A stretch of DNA of 64,000 nt from Thalassobius sp047123305 (lineage in GTDB: Bacteria > Pseudomonadota > Alphaproteobacteria > Rhodobacterales > Rhodobacteraceae), in NCBI RefSeq assembly GCF_047123305.1, contig NZ_CP138918.1, forward strand, positions 2,170,001 to 2,234,000, written 5' to 3'. Positions within the stretch are counted from its first letter, which is position 1, and each line of letters opens with the position of its first letter. The position numbers were made by a program, and so were the translations under genes. This document shows, one piece after another, positions 1 through 8,592 of this stretch. A model generated the notes under the pieces. It did not search any database, was not told the DNA's origin, and worked only from the letters and a program-made list of their open reading frames with translations.

Positions 1-1
1 G

Positions 2-526
2 CTGTCCCATCCCCCCTCCAAACCCATGTTGGCGCAGGCCGCGTCGCTGCAGGGCGATGACAGTGATTTGGGGCAGGCGATCAACACGCTGTCACGGGTG
101 GCAAAGGCCACCAATGCCGAGGCGGTCGAAAGCGAGTTTAACGCACTCTTCATTGGTCTGGGCCGGGGCGAACTGTTGCCCTATGCCAGCTATTATCTGA
201 CCGGCTTCCTTAATGAAAAACCGTTGGCGCAGCTGCGCAGCGACATGGCGGCGCAGCGGATGCAGCGGGCACCCAATGTGTTTGAGCCCGAAGACAATAT
301 TGCCAGCCTGTTTGACATGATGGCCGGCATGATCCGCGGCCGCTTTGGCGATCCGGTGCCACTGGAGAAGCAGCAGGAATTCTTCGGCCGCCATATCGCG
401 CCCTGGGCACAGCATTTCTTCACCGATCTGGAGGGGGCCAAAAATTCGGTCCTCTACGCGCCTGTGGGCACGGTCGGAAAAGCCTTCATCGAGATCGAAA
501 CCCAGGCCTTCCGCATGGGCGGCTGA
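2..526 (+). CDS. TorD/DmsD-family redox-enzyme chaperone (5' truncated)
   Basis: The reading frame is open from base 2 through the first internal Met (base 26) to the stop at 526, so the true start lies upstream of the window. The visible part is all-helical in character and contains a conserved-looking FEPEDNIASLFDMM stretch, typical of TorD-type chaperones. Members of this family bind Tat signal peptides and help insert molybdenum cofactor into exported reductases and dehydrogenases in the cytoplasm. It lies just upstream of the small Tat-leader protein and the formate dehydrogenase subunits, so the catalytic subunit is the likely client. Family membership rests on motif and context. Confidence 0.8.
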   Translation: MSHPPSKPMLAQAASLQGDDSDLGQAINTLSRVAKATNAEAVESEFNALFIGLGRGELLPYASYYLTGFLNEKPLAQLRSDMAAQRMQRAPNVFEPEDNIASLFDMMAGMIRGRFGDPVPLEKQQEFFGRHIAPWAQHFFTDLEGAKNSVLYAPVGTVGKAFIEIETQAFRMGG

Positions 527-593
527 GGCGCCGATCTTTCATCGCAACCGCGGACCAGTGAGGAGCAGGTCCGCCACAACCAAGGAGGAGAGC

Positions 594-785
594 ATGAGCA
601 AGAGCGACGCACTCAAGACAACCCGCCGCGACTTTCTGAAAGTTGCAGCCACGTCTGTGCCCGCCGCGGCAGCAGCCGTTGCGGTGTCGGGTGAAGCTGC
701 AGAAGCGGCGCCGGTCGACCCGACCAGCGAACGCATGCAGGACACGGCGCATGTGCGCACCTACTACGAACTCGCCCGGTTCTAA
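594..785 (+). CDS. Small Tat-signal protein of formate dehydrogenase loci
   Basis: This 63-residue protein starts at an ATG six bases after an AAGGAGGAG ribosome-binding site. The N-terminus carries a twin-arginine motif, TRRDFLKVAA, followed by an alanine-rich hydrophobic stretch ending around residue 40. The remainder is a short tail. It matches the small 'formate dehydrogenase region Tat target' proteins encoded just before the catalytic subunit in many proteobacterial fdh operons. Their role is unknown; assembly or membrane attachment of the enzyme is a guess. The frame is open further upstream, but only this start has a good ribosome-binding site. Confidence 0.85.
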   Translation: MSKSDALKTTRRDFLKVAATSVPAAAAAVAVSGEAAEAAPVDPTSERMQDTAHVRTYYELARF

Positions 786-891
786 CCGGACCTGTTCACC
801 CCGCCCCCGGCGACTGGTTGCGTGACGCCCGACTGCCGGATTTTTGAACATTACCTAGCAGTTCCCAAAAGGAACGCGAGGGAGGATAGAA

Positions 892-3786
892 ATGCTTAGG
901 AAAAAGACCAACGGGGTTGCGCGACGCCCCCAGCGGACAAGTATCCTGTCAGCGGCTGCAGAAGCATCCGTTGACCGCCGCACATTCCTGCGCGGCTCTG
1001 GTCTGGCCATTGGTGGCCTGGCCGCGATTGGCGCCTCAGGCGGCATGGTCACTCAGGCGAGTGCTGCCACAGCCGTAACCGGTGCCGTCAAAACCGTGAA
1101 GTCGGTCTGCACCCACTGTTCTGTGGGCTGTACCGTCATGGCCGAAGTGCAAAACGGCATCTGGACCGGTCAGGAACCCGGTTGGGACAGCCCGTTCAAC
1201 CTCGGTGCGCATTGCGCCAAGGGCGCCTCGGTGCGGGAACACGCCCACGGTGAACGCCGCCTCAAATACCCGATGAAAAAAGAGGGTGGTGAGTGGAAGC
1301 GGATCTCCTGGGAGCAGGCGATCGACGAGATTGGCGACGAGATGCTGAAGATCCGCGACGAAAGCGGTCCTGACAGTGTCTACTGGCTCGGCTCGGCCAA
1401 GCATAACAACGAACAGGCCTACCTGTTCCGTAAGTTTGCGGCCTACTGGGGCACCAACAACGTCGACCATCAGGCGCGGATCTGTCACTCGACCACTGTG
1501 GCCGGGGTAGCCAACACATGGGGCTACGGCGCCATGACCAACAGCTACAACGACATCCACAACTCCAAGGCCATCTTCATCATCGGCGGCAACCCTGCCG
1601 AGGCGCACCCCGTCTCGTTGCAGCACGTGCTGAAAGCGAAAGAGCAGAACAACGCACCCGTGATTGTCTGCGACCCGCGTTTCACCCGCACTGCCGCCCA
1701 CGCCGATGAATACGTCCGGTTCCGTCCCGGCACCGACGTTGCGCTGGTCTGGGGCATCCTGTGGCACATCTTCGAAAACGGTTGGGAGGACAAAGAGTTC
1801 ATCCGCACCCGTGTTTGGGGCATGGACCAGATCAAGGAAGAAGTGGCCAAATGGACCCCGGAAGAGGTCGAACGTGTCACCGGCGCCCCCGGTTCGCAAC
1901 TGAAGCGCGTGGCGCGGACGCTGGCCAACAACCGCCCCGGCACCGTGATCTGGTGTATGGGTGGCACCCAGCACACCAACGGCAACAACAACACCCGGGC
2001 GTACTGCATCCTGCAGCTGGCTCTGGGCAACATGGGCACCGAAGGTGGCGGCACCAACATCTTCCGCGGCCACGACAACGTGCAAGGCGCCACCGACCTC
2101 GGTGTTCTGTCGCACACGCTGCCGGGCTACTACGGTCTGTCCAAAGGCGCCTGGGCCCATTGGGGCCGTGTTTGGGGCGAAGATGGCGACTGGCTGTCCA
2201 GTCAGTTCAACACTCTGACCACCGCCGACGGCAAGGAAAAGTCGCTGCAGAACCTCACCGGTATTCCGGTGTCGCGCTGGATCGACGGTATCCTCGAGGA
2301 CAAGGACAACATGGACCAGCCGGACAACGTCCGGGCCATGGTGCTCTGGGGGCACGCGCCCAACTCGCAGACCCGTATGACGGAAATGAAAACGGCGATG
2401 GAAAAGCTGGATATGCTGGTCGTGGTTGACCCCTATCCAACGGTTTCGGCTGTTCTGCATGACCGCACCGATGGCGTCTACCTGCTGCCTGCGGCAACGC
2501 AGTTTGAAACCCGTGGGTCCGTGACCGCGTCGAACCGTTCGATCCAGTGGCGTGACGAAGTTGTTGCCCCGCTGTTCGAAAGCAAACCTGACCATGTCAT
2601 CATGGCCAAGTTCGCCAAGAAGTTCGGCTGGGCTGATCGTTTCTTCCGCAACATCGAAATGGAAGATGACGAGACTCCCAACATTGAAAGCGTTACGCGC
2701 GAATTCAATGCGGGCATGTGGACCATCGGCTACACCGGTCAGAGCCCTGAGCGGATCAAGCTGCACATGGCCAACCAGCACACCTTTGATCGCACCACCT
2801 TGCAGGCCATTGGTGGCCCTGCAGATGGCGATTACTACGGTATGCCGTGGCCCTGTTGGGGCACCGCCGACATGAAGCACCCGGGCACACCCAACCTCTA
2901 TGACATGTCCAAACGTGTCTCCGAGGGTGGTCTGACCTTCCGGGCCCGTTTCGGTGTTGAGCGGGACGGCGACAACCTGCTGGCTGAAGGCGTCTATTCG
3001 AAAGACTCGGATATCCAGGACGGATACCCCGAGTTCACGATGCAGATGCTGATGGACCTCGGTTGGGACGGTGATCTCACCGACGAAGAGCGCGCCGCAA
3101 TAGATGCGGTGGCAGGTCCCAAGACCAACTGGAAAACCGACCTTTCGGGCGGCATCCAGCGGGTGGCGATCAAGCACGAATGTGCGCCCTTCGGCAACGC
3201 CAAGGCCCGTGCGGTTGTCTGGACCTTCCCGGATCCGGTGCCGCTGCACCGCGAACCGCTCTACACCCCGCGGCGTGACCTGGTGGCGGATTATCCGACC
3301 TATGAGGATCGGAAATTCTACCGTCTGCCCACCATGTACGCTTCGATCCAGAAAAACGACTTCAGCAAGGATTACCCAATCATCCTGACGTCGGGCCGAC
3401 TGGTCGAATATGAGGGTGGCGGTGACGAAACCCGTTCGAACCCATGGCTGGCTGAGTTGCAGCAGGACATGTTCGTCGAGATCAACCCCCGTGACGCCAA
3501 CAACCTTGGCATTCGTGACGGTGGTCAGGTCTGGGTCGAAGGTCCTGAAGGCGGCAAGGTCAAGGTTATGGCGATGGTCACCCAGCGGGTGGGCGAAGGC
3601 GTGGCCTTCATGCCCTTCCACTTCGGCGGTCATTTCCAGGGCGAGGATCAGCGGAGCAAATATCCGGATGGGGCTGACCCATACGTGCTGGGTGAATCCA
3701 CCAACACCGCTCAGACCTACGGCTATGACAGCGTAACCCAGATGCAAGAGACCAAGTGTACTCTCTGCAAAATCTCTGCAGCTTAA
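892..3786 (+). CDS. fdhA: Formate dehydrogenase, molybdopterin catalytic (alpha) subunit, Tat-exported
   Basis: This 964-residue protein oxidises formate to CO2 at a molybdenum bis-MGD centre. A Tat signal (DRRTFLRGSG, residues 28-37) opens it. A [4Fe-4S] site follows with Cys73, Cys76, Cys80 and Cys108. The metal ligand is Cys198 with the adjacent His199, in ARICHSTTVAG, where FdnG and FdhF carry selenocysteine; this is the cysteine form. GGNPAEAHP and the C-terminal molybdopterin-binding domain (about 830-950) are intact. A GAGGGAGG ribosome-binding site precedes the ATG. The C-terminus ends in an unusual CTLC motif. The beta and gamma subunits follow directly, so this is a membrane-anchored respiratory enzyme facing the periplasm. 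Confidence 0.95.
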   Translation: MLRKKTNGVARRPQRTSILSAAAEASVDRRTFLRGSGLAIGGLAAIGASGGMVTQASAATAVTGAVKTVKSVCTHCSVGCTVMAEVQNGIWTGQEPGWDSPFNLGAHCAKGASVREHAHGERRLKYPMKKEGGEWKRISWEQAIDEIGDEMLKIRDESGPDSVYWLGSAKHNNEQAYLFRKFAAYWGTNNVDHQARICHSTTVAGVANTWGYGAMTNSYNDIHNSKAIFIIGGNPAEAHPVSLQHVLKAKEQNNAPVIVCDPRFTRTAAHADEYVRFRPGTDVALVWGILWHIFENGWEDKEFIRTRVWGMDQIKEEVAKWTPEEVERVTGAPGSQLKRVARTLANNRPGTVIWCMGGTQHTNGNNNTRAYCILQLALGNMGTEGGGTNIFRGHDNVQGATDLGVLSHTLPGYYGLSKGAWAHWGRVWGEDGDWLSSQFNTLTTADGKEKSLQNLTGIPVSRWIDGILEDKDNMDQPDNVRAMVLWGHAPNSQTRMTEMKTAMEKLDMLVVVDPYPTVSAVLHDRTDGVYLLPAATQFETRGSVTASNRSIQWRDEVVAPLFESKPDHVIMAKFAKKFGWADRFFRNIEMEDDETPNIESVTREFNAGMWTIGYTGQSPERIKLHMANQHTFDRTTLQAIGGPADGDYYGMPWPCWGTADMKHPGTPNLYDMSKRVSEGGLTFRARFGVERDGDNLLAEGVYSKDSDIQDGYPEFTMQMLMDLGWDGDLTDEERAAIDAVAGPKTNWKTDLSGGIQRVAIKHECAPFGNAKARAVVWTFPDPVPLHREPLYTPRRDLVADYPTYEDRKFYRLPTMYASIQKNDFSKDYPIILTSGRLVEYEGGGDETRSNPWLAELQQDMFVEINPRDANNLGIRDGGQVWVEGPEGGKVKVMAMVTQRVGEGVAFMPFHFGGHFQGEDQRSKYPDGADPYVLGESTNTAQTYGYDSVTQMQETKCTLCKISAA

Positions 3787-3798
3787 GGAGAAACAGAT

Positions 3799-4392
3799 AT
3801 GGCAAGAGCTAAGTTCCTCTGTGACGCCGAACGCTGCATTGAATGCAACGCCTGCGTGACCGCCTGTAAGAACGAGCATGAGGTGCCCTGGGGCATCAAC
3901 CGCCGCCGTGTGGTGACCATCAATGATGGCACCCCCGGTGAACGGTCGATCTCGGTCGCCTGTATGCATTGTTCGGACGCGCCCTGTATGGCCGTCTGTC
4001 CTGTGGATTGCTTCTACCAGAACGAAGAAGGTGTCGTTCTGCACTCCAAGGACCTCTGCATTGGCTGTGGCTACTGCTTCTACGCATGCCCCTTCGGCGC
4101 GCCGCAGTACCCGCAGGCCGGCAACTTCGGCTCCCGTGGCAAGATGGACAAATGTACCTTCTGTGCCGGCGGTCCCGAAGAAACCCACTCCACCGCGGAA
4201 TTCGCCAAATACGGCCGCAACCGGATTGCAGAGGGCAAACTGCCGATCTGCGCCGAGATGTGTTCGACCAAGGCGCTGCTCGCGGGTGACGGTGACATCG
4301 TCTCGGCCATCTACCGCGAACGTGTGGTGGCCCGTGGCTTTGGTTCCGGCGCTTGGGGTTGGGGCACAGCCTACGACCAGAAAGGCGGCTAA
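3799..4392 (+). CDS. fdh3B: Formate dehydrogenase iron-sulfur (beta) subunit
   Basis: This 197-residue electron-transfer subunit carries four cysteine clusters of the DMSO-reductase/FdnH type: CIECNACVTAC near the N-terminus, CMHCSDAPCMAVC at about 55-67, CIGCGYCFYAC at about 87-97, and a last set including CTFC and CAEMC. Together they fit four [4Fe-4S] centres passing electrons from the molybdenum subunit to cytochrome b. It lacks the C-terminal membrane helix of E. coli FdnH, as is usual for the shorter FDH3-type beta subunits. It starts 12 bases after the alpha-subunit stop, with AAGGAG upstream of the ATG. Confidence 0.95.
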   Translation: MARAKFLCDAERCIECNACVTACKNEHEVPWGINRRRVVTINDGTPGERSISVACMHCSDAPCMAVCPVDCFYQNEEGVVLHSKDLCIGCGYCFYACPFGAPQYPQAGNFGSRGKMDKCTFCAGGPEETHSTAEFAKYGRNRIAEGKLPICAEMCSTKALLAGDGDIVSAIYRERVVARGFGSGAWGWGTAYDQKGG

Positions 4393-4403
4393 CCCGCCGC
4401 ATC

Positions 4404-4427
4404 GGGAGGGCGCAATCGCGCCCTCCC
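4404..4427 (+). repeat. Strong hairpin between beta and gamma subunit genes
   Basis: A perfect 10-bp inverted repeat (GGGAGGGCGC / GCGCCCTCCC) with a 4-base loop lies 12 bases after the beta-subunit stop. No T-run follows, so it is not a standard terminator. It more likely stabilises the upstream mRNA or attenuates read-through, giving less gamma subunit than alpha and beta. Confidence 0.7.
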
Positions 4428-4520
4428 ACCCCCTCCCACGCCCGGAATTTCACCCAAATTCCAACCGTTTTCCTGATCCGAATTCGGTCCCTTTGAGATA
4501 TTCGACAGACCGAGGACCCC

Positions 4521-5762
4521 ATGCGCGCCCTTCTCTGGATCTTCCTTTGCTTCCTTTTGGCCCTCCCCGTTGCCGCCCCTGTTGCGGCACAAGAGGCCAA
4601 CCCGCCCGTTAACGCATCCAACAGCGAAAACACCGACCGCTCCGCCACCGGCGGGGCCCAAACCCTCGCAGATATTCTGGCCCGTCAACGCGGTGAGAAG
4701 ATCAACGACAGCTTCCGCCGTGACGCCATCGGGGATCCGAACAGCGCCGCCGCGCTTTCGGCGCAGCTTGGCACCCTGGGCGGCATCTCTGACGCCGAGG
4801 TGTTCCGCGCCCTGCGCTATGGCACCGCTGACATCAACGCCTCTGCCCGTGGCCCCGTGGTGCATCTGATCATGCAGGACAGCGGCATGAGCTGGGTTCA
4901 GTTCCGCGAAGGCCCGATGGCCACTTACGGCGGCTATCTGCTGCTGGGCATGATCGGCGTGCTGATCCTGTTCTACGCAATCCGTGGCAAAATCCGCATC
5001 GATGGCGCCAAAACCGGCCGCACGGTGGAACGGTTTAACGGTCTGGAACGCTTCGCCCACTGGCTGCTGGCCAGCTCCTTCATCCTGTTGGGCATCACCG
5101 GGCTGATCACGCTGTTTGGCCGCATGTTCCTGATCCCGCTCTTGGGCAAAGAGGCCTTTGCCCCGATCGCCCAGGCAGGCAAATGGGTGCATAACAACAT
5201 TTCATGGGCCTTCATGCTGGCGCTGGTGATGGTGCTGGTCCTCTGGATCAAACACAACATCCCCAACAAAACCGACGTGAACTGGATCCTGAAAGCCGGC
5301 GGTCTGTTCTCCAAAGGTGTTCACCCACCTGCGAAGAAATTCAACGCCGGCCAAAAGGTGATCTACTGGTCCGTGGCGCTGTTTGGCATCTCGATCTCGC
5401 TTTCGGGTCTGTCGCTGCTGTTCCCGTTTGAAATCTCGGTCTTTGCCAAAACCTTCCAGTTCCTCAACATGACCGGCCTGCCGGAAATTGTCGGCTACGG
5501 CGCATTGCCGGAAGTGCTGACACCCTATCAGGAAATGCAGCTGTCGCAGCTGTGGCACGGCATTGTGGCTTTTGTCTTTATGGCTGTGATCATCGCCCAT
5601 ATTTACCTCGGCTCGGTCGGGATGGAGGGCGCGTTTGACGCCATGGGATCCGGTCAGGTCGAGGCGCAATGGGCCAAGGAACACCACAGCCTGTGGTATG
5701 ATGAGGTCAAACACACCGAAACCGGACCTGCCCAATCGGGCGATCAGGTGCCTGCGGAATAA
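4521..5762 (+). CDS. fdoI: Formate dehydrogenase cytochrome b (gamma) subunit
   Basis: This 413-residue membrane protein is the FdnI/FdoI-type dihaem cytochrome b that anchors the enzyme and passes electrons to quinone. It starts with a cleavable-looking signal peptide ending near VAAQEA and a periplasmic extension of about 100 residues that E. coli FdnI lacks but alphaproteobacterial gamma subunits commonly have. One helix at about 135-155 precedes the four-helix cytochrome core (about 175-370). Candidate haem ligands include the His in ERFAHWLLA and those in WVHNN, IKHN and LWHGIVAF. The WD40-cytochrome gene begins 12 bases downstream. Confidence 0.92.
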   Translation: MRALLWIFLCFLLALPVAAPVAAQEANPPVNASNSENTDRSATGGAQTLADILARQRGEKINDSFRRDAIGDPNSAAALSAQLGTLGGISDAEVFRALRYGTADINASARGPVVHLIMQDSGMSWVQFREGPMATYGGYLLLGMIGVLILFYAIRGKIRIDGAKTGRTVERFNGLERFAHWLLASSFILLGITGLITLFGRMFLIPLLGKEAFAPIAQAGKWVHNNISWAFMLALVMVLVLWIKHNIPNKTDVNWILKAGGLFSKGVHPPAKKFNAGQKVIYWSVALFGISISLSGLSLLFPFEISVFAKTFQFLNMTGLPEIVGYGALPEVLTPYQEMQLSQLWHGIVAFVFMAVIIAHIYLGSVGMEGAFDAMGSGQVEAQWAKEHHSLWYDEVKHTETGPAQSGDQVPAE

Positions 5763-5774
5763 CAGGCCCCTGCA

Positions 5775-7067
5775 ATGCTGCGATCCGCCCTCCTAGCCAT
5801 TCTGACACTGACGGCCTCGCCCCTTCTGGGGGGCGAGTTCTTCACGCTGTCGGGGCATGGCGGGCCGATCAAGGGCATTGCCAGCGATGCATCAGGCCGT
5901 ATCGCGACAGCAAGCTTTGACAACTCGGTCGGCTATTGGCGTGATGGCCAGCCGCAATGGCTGGAAGCACACGCCGCCGCTGTCAATGCCGTGGCCTTTG
6001 TGGATGCCAACACGCTGGTCTCTGCGGGCGATGACTTTGCGCTCTACCACTGGGACATCGCCACCAGCACCGCCCGCCTGATGGGGCACCACAAGGGCAA
6101 GATCATGTCGCTGGCGGTTTCCCCCTCCGGCACCACTGTGGCCTCGGCCAGCTGGGACGGCACCATTGGTTTGTGGCCGCTAGATGGCGACACGCCGCAG
6201 TTCCTCACCGGCCATGCCAGCAGTGTCAACGACGTGGTGTTCACCCCGGACGGGCAGGGGCTTTATTCGGCATCTGCCGATGGCTCCATCCGTTTCTGGG
6301 ACGTGGCCACGGGGCAGCAAAAGGCACAGGTTCTGGCGGGCGGCTTTGGCATCAACACGCTGGCGCTGGCGCCCGATGCGAACTGGCTGGCCTATGGCGC
6401 GGTGGACGGGGTGACCCGGATCATTGATCCCAACAGCGGGGCGCTGATCAAAGACTTCACGCTGGAGCGCCGCCCCATTCTGGCGATGGCGCTAGACGCA
6501 TCGGGCCAGACCCTCGCAGTGGGGGACGGGCAGGGCTATATCTCGGCGCTCAACACCGCCGACTGGTCGCTGCTGGCCGATTTCCGCGCCACTCAGAGAG
6601 GACCGATCTGGGCGCTGGCCTTCAGCCCCGACGGCAGCAATATCCACGCTGGTGGGCTGGATGACACGCTTTATTCCTGGCCCCTCAACGGCCCGAAAGA
6701 CGCGCAGATGACCCTGGCCGACGCCGCCTTCCTGCAAGGTAGTGAGGCCAGTAATCGCGGCGAACACCAGTTCAACCGCAAATGTTCCATCTGCCACAGC
6801 CTGACCGCGGACAGCCAACGCCGCGCAGGCCCCACCTTACAAAACCTGTTCGGCCGTCCCGCAGGGACCGTGCCGGGCTATATCTATTCGGAAACGCTGC
6901 AAACTTCCCCTATCATCTGGGGAGCTGAGACAATTGACGCGCTTTTTGATCTGGGACCGGACGTGTATATAGAGGGCACGAAAATGCCCGTGCAACGGAT
7001 CACAGACCCAGAGGATCGCGCCGCGTTGATTGCCTTCTTGCGCAGCCATTCGACCCCACAGGAGTGA
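5775..7067 (+). CDS. WD40 beta-propeller fused to class I cytochrome c
   Basis: This 430-residue exported protein has a signal peptide (about 1-20), then repeats of WD40 type (about 22-320) with typical FSPDG, SGDD-like and SWDGTIGLW segments. It ends in a cytochrome c domain with haem motif Cys337-x2-Cys340-His341 and Met404 (GTKMPVQ) as probable axial ligand. It follows the gamma subunit by 12 bases and is co-directional, so it is probably co-transcribed with formate dehydrogenase. The cytochrome may take electrons from formate oxidation or from quinol, with the propeller as docking platform; this is inference. The fusion is not part of the textbook three-subunit enzyme. Confidence 0.85.
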   Translation: MLRSALLAILTLTASPLLGGEFFTLSGHGGPIKGIASDASGRIATASFDNSVGYWRDGQPQWLEAHAAAVNAVAFVDANTLVSAGDDFALYHWDIATSTARLMGHHKGKIMSLAVSPSGTTVASASWDGTIGLWPLDGDTPQFLTGHASSVNDVVFTPDGQGLYSASADGSIRFWDVATGQQKAQVLAGGFGINTLALAPDANWLAYGAVDGVTRIIDPNSGALIKDFTLERRPILAMALDASGQTLAVGDGQGYISALNTADWSLLADFRATQRGPIWALAFSPDGSNIHAGGLDDTLYSWPLNGPKDAQMTLADAAFLQGSEASNRGEHQFNRKCSICHSLTADSQRRAGPTLQNLFGRPAGTVPGYIYSETLQTSPIIWGAETIDALFDLGPDVYIEGTKMPVQRITDPEDRAALIAFLRSHSTPQE

Positions 7068-7072
7068 CTGAA

Positions 7073-7198
7073 ATGAAATCTTTCTTCTTTGCATGTGCAG
7101 CGATTGTCGGAATCGCCGTGGCCTCTAATCTGGTGCTGAACGGGGCGGGTTTCTCGACCCAGGACCGCACCAAAAGCGCTTCGGCCCGGGTGGAATAA
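7073..7198 (+). CDS. Small single-helix membrane protein, 41 aa
   Basis: A 41-codon frame starts 5 bases after the WD40-cytochrome stop and ends 14 bases before the response-regulator GTG. The start has an ACAGGAG ribosome-binding site within the end of the upstream gene. It begins MKSFFFACAAIVGIAVAS, one hydrophobic helix, then a short polar tail (FSTQDRTKSASARVE). No function is recognisable. Its place in the operon suggests a small accessory of the formate dehydrogenase membrane complex or of the sensor kinase pathway. Confidence 0.6.
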   Translation: MKSFFFACAAIVGIAVASNLVLNGAGFSTQDRTKSASARVE

Positions 7199-7212
7199 AG
7201 GACCCTGCACTG

Positions 7213-8592
7213 GTGAACACACCAACGAATTTGAACGTCGTTCCCGATCAATCCGAGTTTGGGATCGGCCTGTCCCAGGCCTCCGTCCTTGTGGTGGATG
7301 ATGAGCCGGGGATCCGCAACTTTATCGTCAAGATCCTCGGCCCGATGGTGGGGCGGGTGGAACAGGCCGACAGCGCGGCCAATGCGTCCAAACTGTTGGA
7401 CGCAAACCACTTTGATATCGTAATCCTTGACAATATCATGCCCGGCACCACCGGTCTGGAATGGCTGCGCCAACAGCGCAAGCTGGGGTTCTTTGCCGAT
7501 GTGATCCTGATCACCGCCTTTGCCGATATGGACACCGCAATTGAGGCGATGCGCGCAGGCGTGGTGGATTTTGTGCTGAAACCCTTCCGCTCCAACCAGA
7601 TCATCAACGCGGTTGCGCGCTGTGTGGACCGGGTCAATCTGCGCCGCGAAAACTACCTGCTGAAATTCGAACTGGCGTCGGGCAATTCCGCGGCCCGTGA
7701 ACGGATGCTGGGGTCTTCGTCAGCGCTGCAGGACATCCGCTCAACGCTCGAACGGGCCGCGCCTTTGATGACACCGGTGATGTTCACCGGCGAAACCGGC
7801 ACCGGCAAGGAAATCGCCGCCCGCGCGCTGCACGCCATGTCGGACCGTGCGGCAAAACCCTTTGTGCCGATCAACTGCGCCACGATCTCGCCAGATGTGA
7901 TTGAAAACGAGTTGTTCGGTTTTGTGCAGGACGTCGGCCCCAACCAGCGGGCGCGGCAGGACGGGCTGTTCCTCAACGCCAATGGCGGCACGCTTTATCT
8001 GGATGAAATCGCCGAGCTGCCGCTGCCCATTCAGGCCGCGCTGCTGCGGGTCATCGAACATCGCAAAATCCGCCCCGTCGGCTCGCTGCGCGAGGTGCCT
8101 CTGGACCTGCGCTTCATCTTTGCCACCAATGCTGACCTCGATCAGGCCGTGGCCGAGGGACGGTTCCGCGAAGACCTCTACCACCGCATCAAGGTGTTGA
8201 AGATCGAAATGCCTGCCCTGCGCAAACGGGCGATGGACATCAAAGAGCTAACCCTGATGTTCATCCAGCAGATCTCGCGCTCTTTGGGGATCGAACCCCT
8301 GCCGCTGAACGAAGGTGTTTTGCTGAACCTGTCGCGCTATGACTGGCCCGGCAACGTGCGCGAATTGCGCAACGTGGTGGAACAATCGCTCATTCAGGGG
8401 GAATGGCCGTCGGAATTTGCCTCCACCGATCCGGGCCGAGAGGTTGAGGCGGTCGATAGCCTGCAAGAGGTCGAACGCCGCCATATTCTGACGGTGCTGG
8501 AAGCCTGCAATGGCAACCGGGCCGAAGCTGCCCGCCGCCTTGGGGTGTCGCGCAAGACCATCGACCGCAAATGTGCGATGTGGAATGGCTGA
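7213..8592 (+). CDS. NtrC/DctD-type response regulator lacking the GAFTGA motif
   Basis: This 459-residue protein has three domains: a receiver with Asp29, Asp30, phospho-acceptor Asp73 and Lys123; an AAA+ domain with Walker A GETGTGKE (193-200) and Walker B TLYLDE (260-265); and a Fis-type helix-turn-helix near the C-terminus (EAARRLGVSRKTID). After ELFG (233-236), where sigma-54 activators carry GAFTGA, the sequence reads FVQDVGPNQRARQDG, so the sigma-54-contact loop is missing. Rhodobacter capsulatus NtrC lacks the same motif and acts with the housekeeping sigma factor. The GTG start gives a full-length receiver. The kinase gene overlaps its end by 8 bases; target genes are probably the fdh operon. 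Confidence 0.88.
   Translation: MNTPTNLNVVPDQSEFGIGLSQASVLVVDDEPGIRNFIVKILGPMVGRVEQADSAANASKLLDANHFDIVILDNIMPGTTGLEWLRQQRKLGFFADVILITAFADMDTAIEAMRAGVVDFVLKPFRSNQIINAVARCVDRVNLRRENYLLKFELASGNSAARERMLGSSSALQDIRSTLERAAPLMTPVMFTGETGTGKEIAARALHAMSDRAAKPFVPINCATISPDVIENELFGFVQDVGPNQRARQDGLFLNANGGTLYLDEIAELPLPIQAALLRVIEHRKIRPVGSLREVPLDLRFIFATNADLDQAVAEGRFREDLYHRIKVLKIEMPALRKRAMDIKELTLMFIQQISRSLGIEPLPLNEGVLLNLSRYDWPGNVRELRNVVEQSLIQGEWPSEFASTDPGREVEAVDSLQEVERRHILTVLEACNGNRAEAARRLGVSRKTIDRKCAMWNG

Noticed and set aside
1480..1490. Possible selenocysteine codon in the formate dehydrogenase alpha subunit
   Set aside because: The metal-ligand position (residue 198) is a plain cysteine codon, TGT, and no in-frame TGA occurs before 3786.
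1036..4188. A 1050-codon open frame on the minus strand opposite the formate dehydrogenase genes
   Set aside because: It is a shadow of two well-identified plus-strand genes; high third-position GC removes stops on the opposite strand. It has no family motif and no ribosome-binding site.
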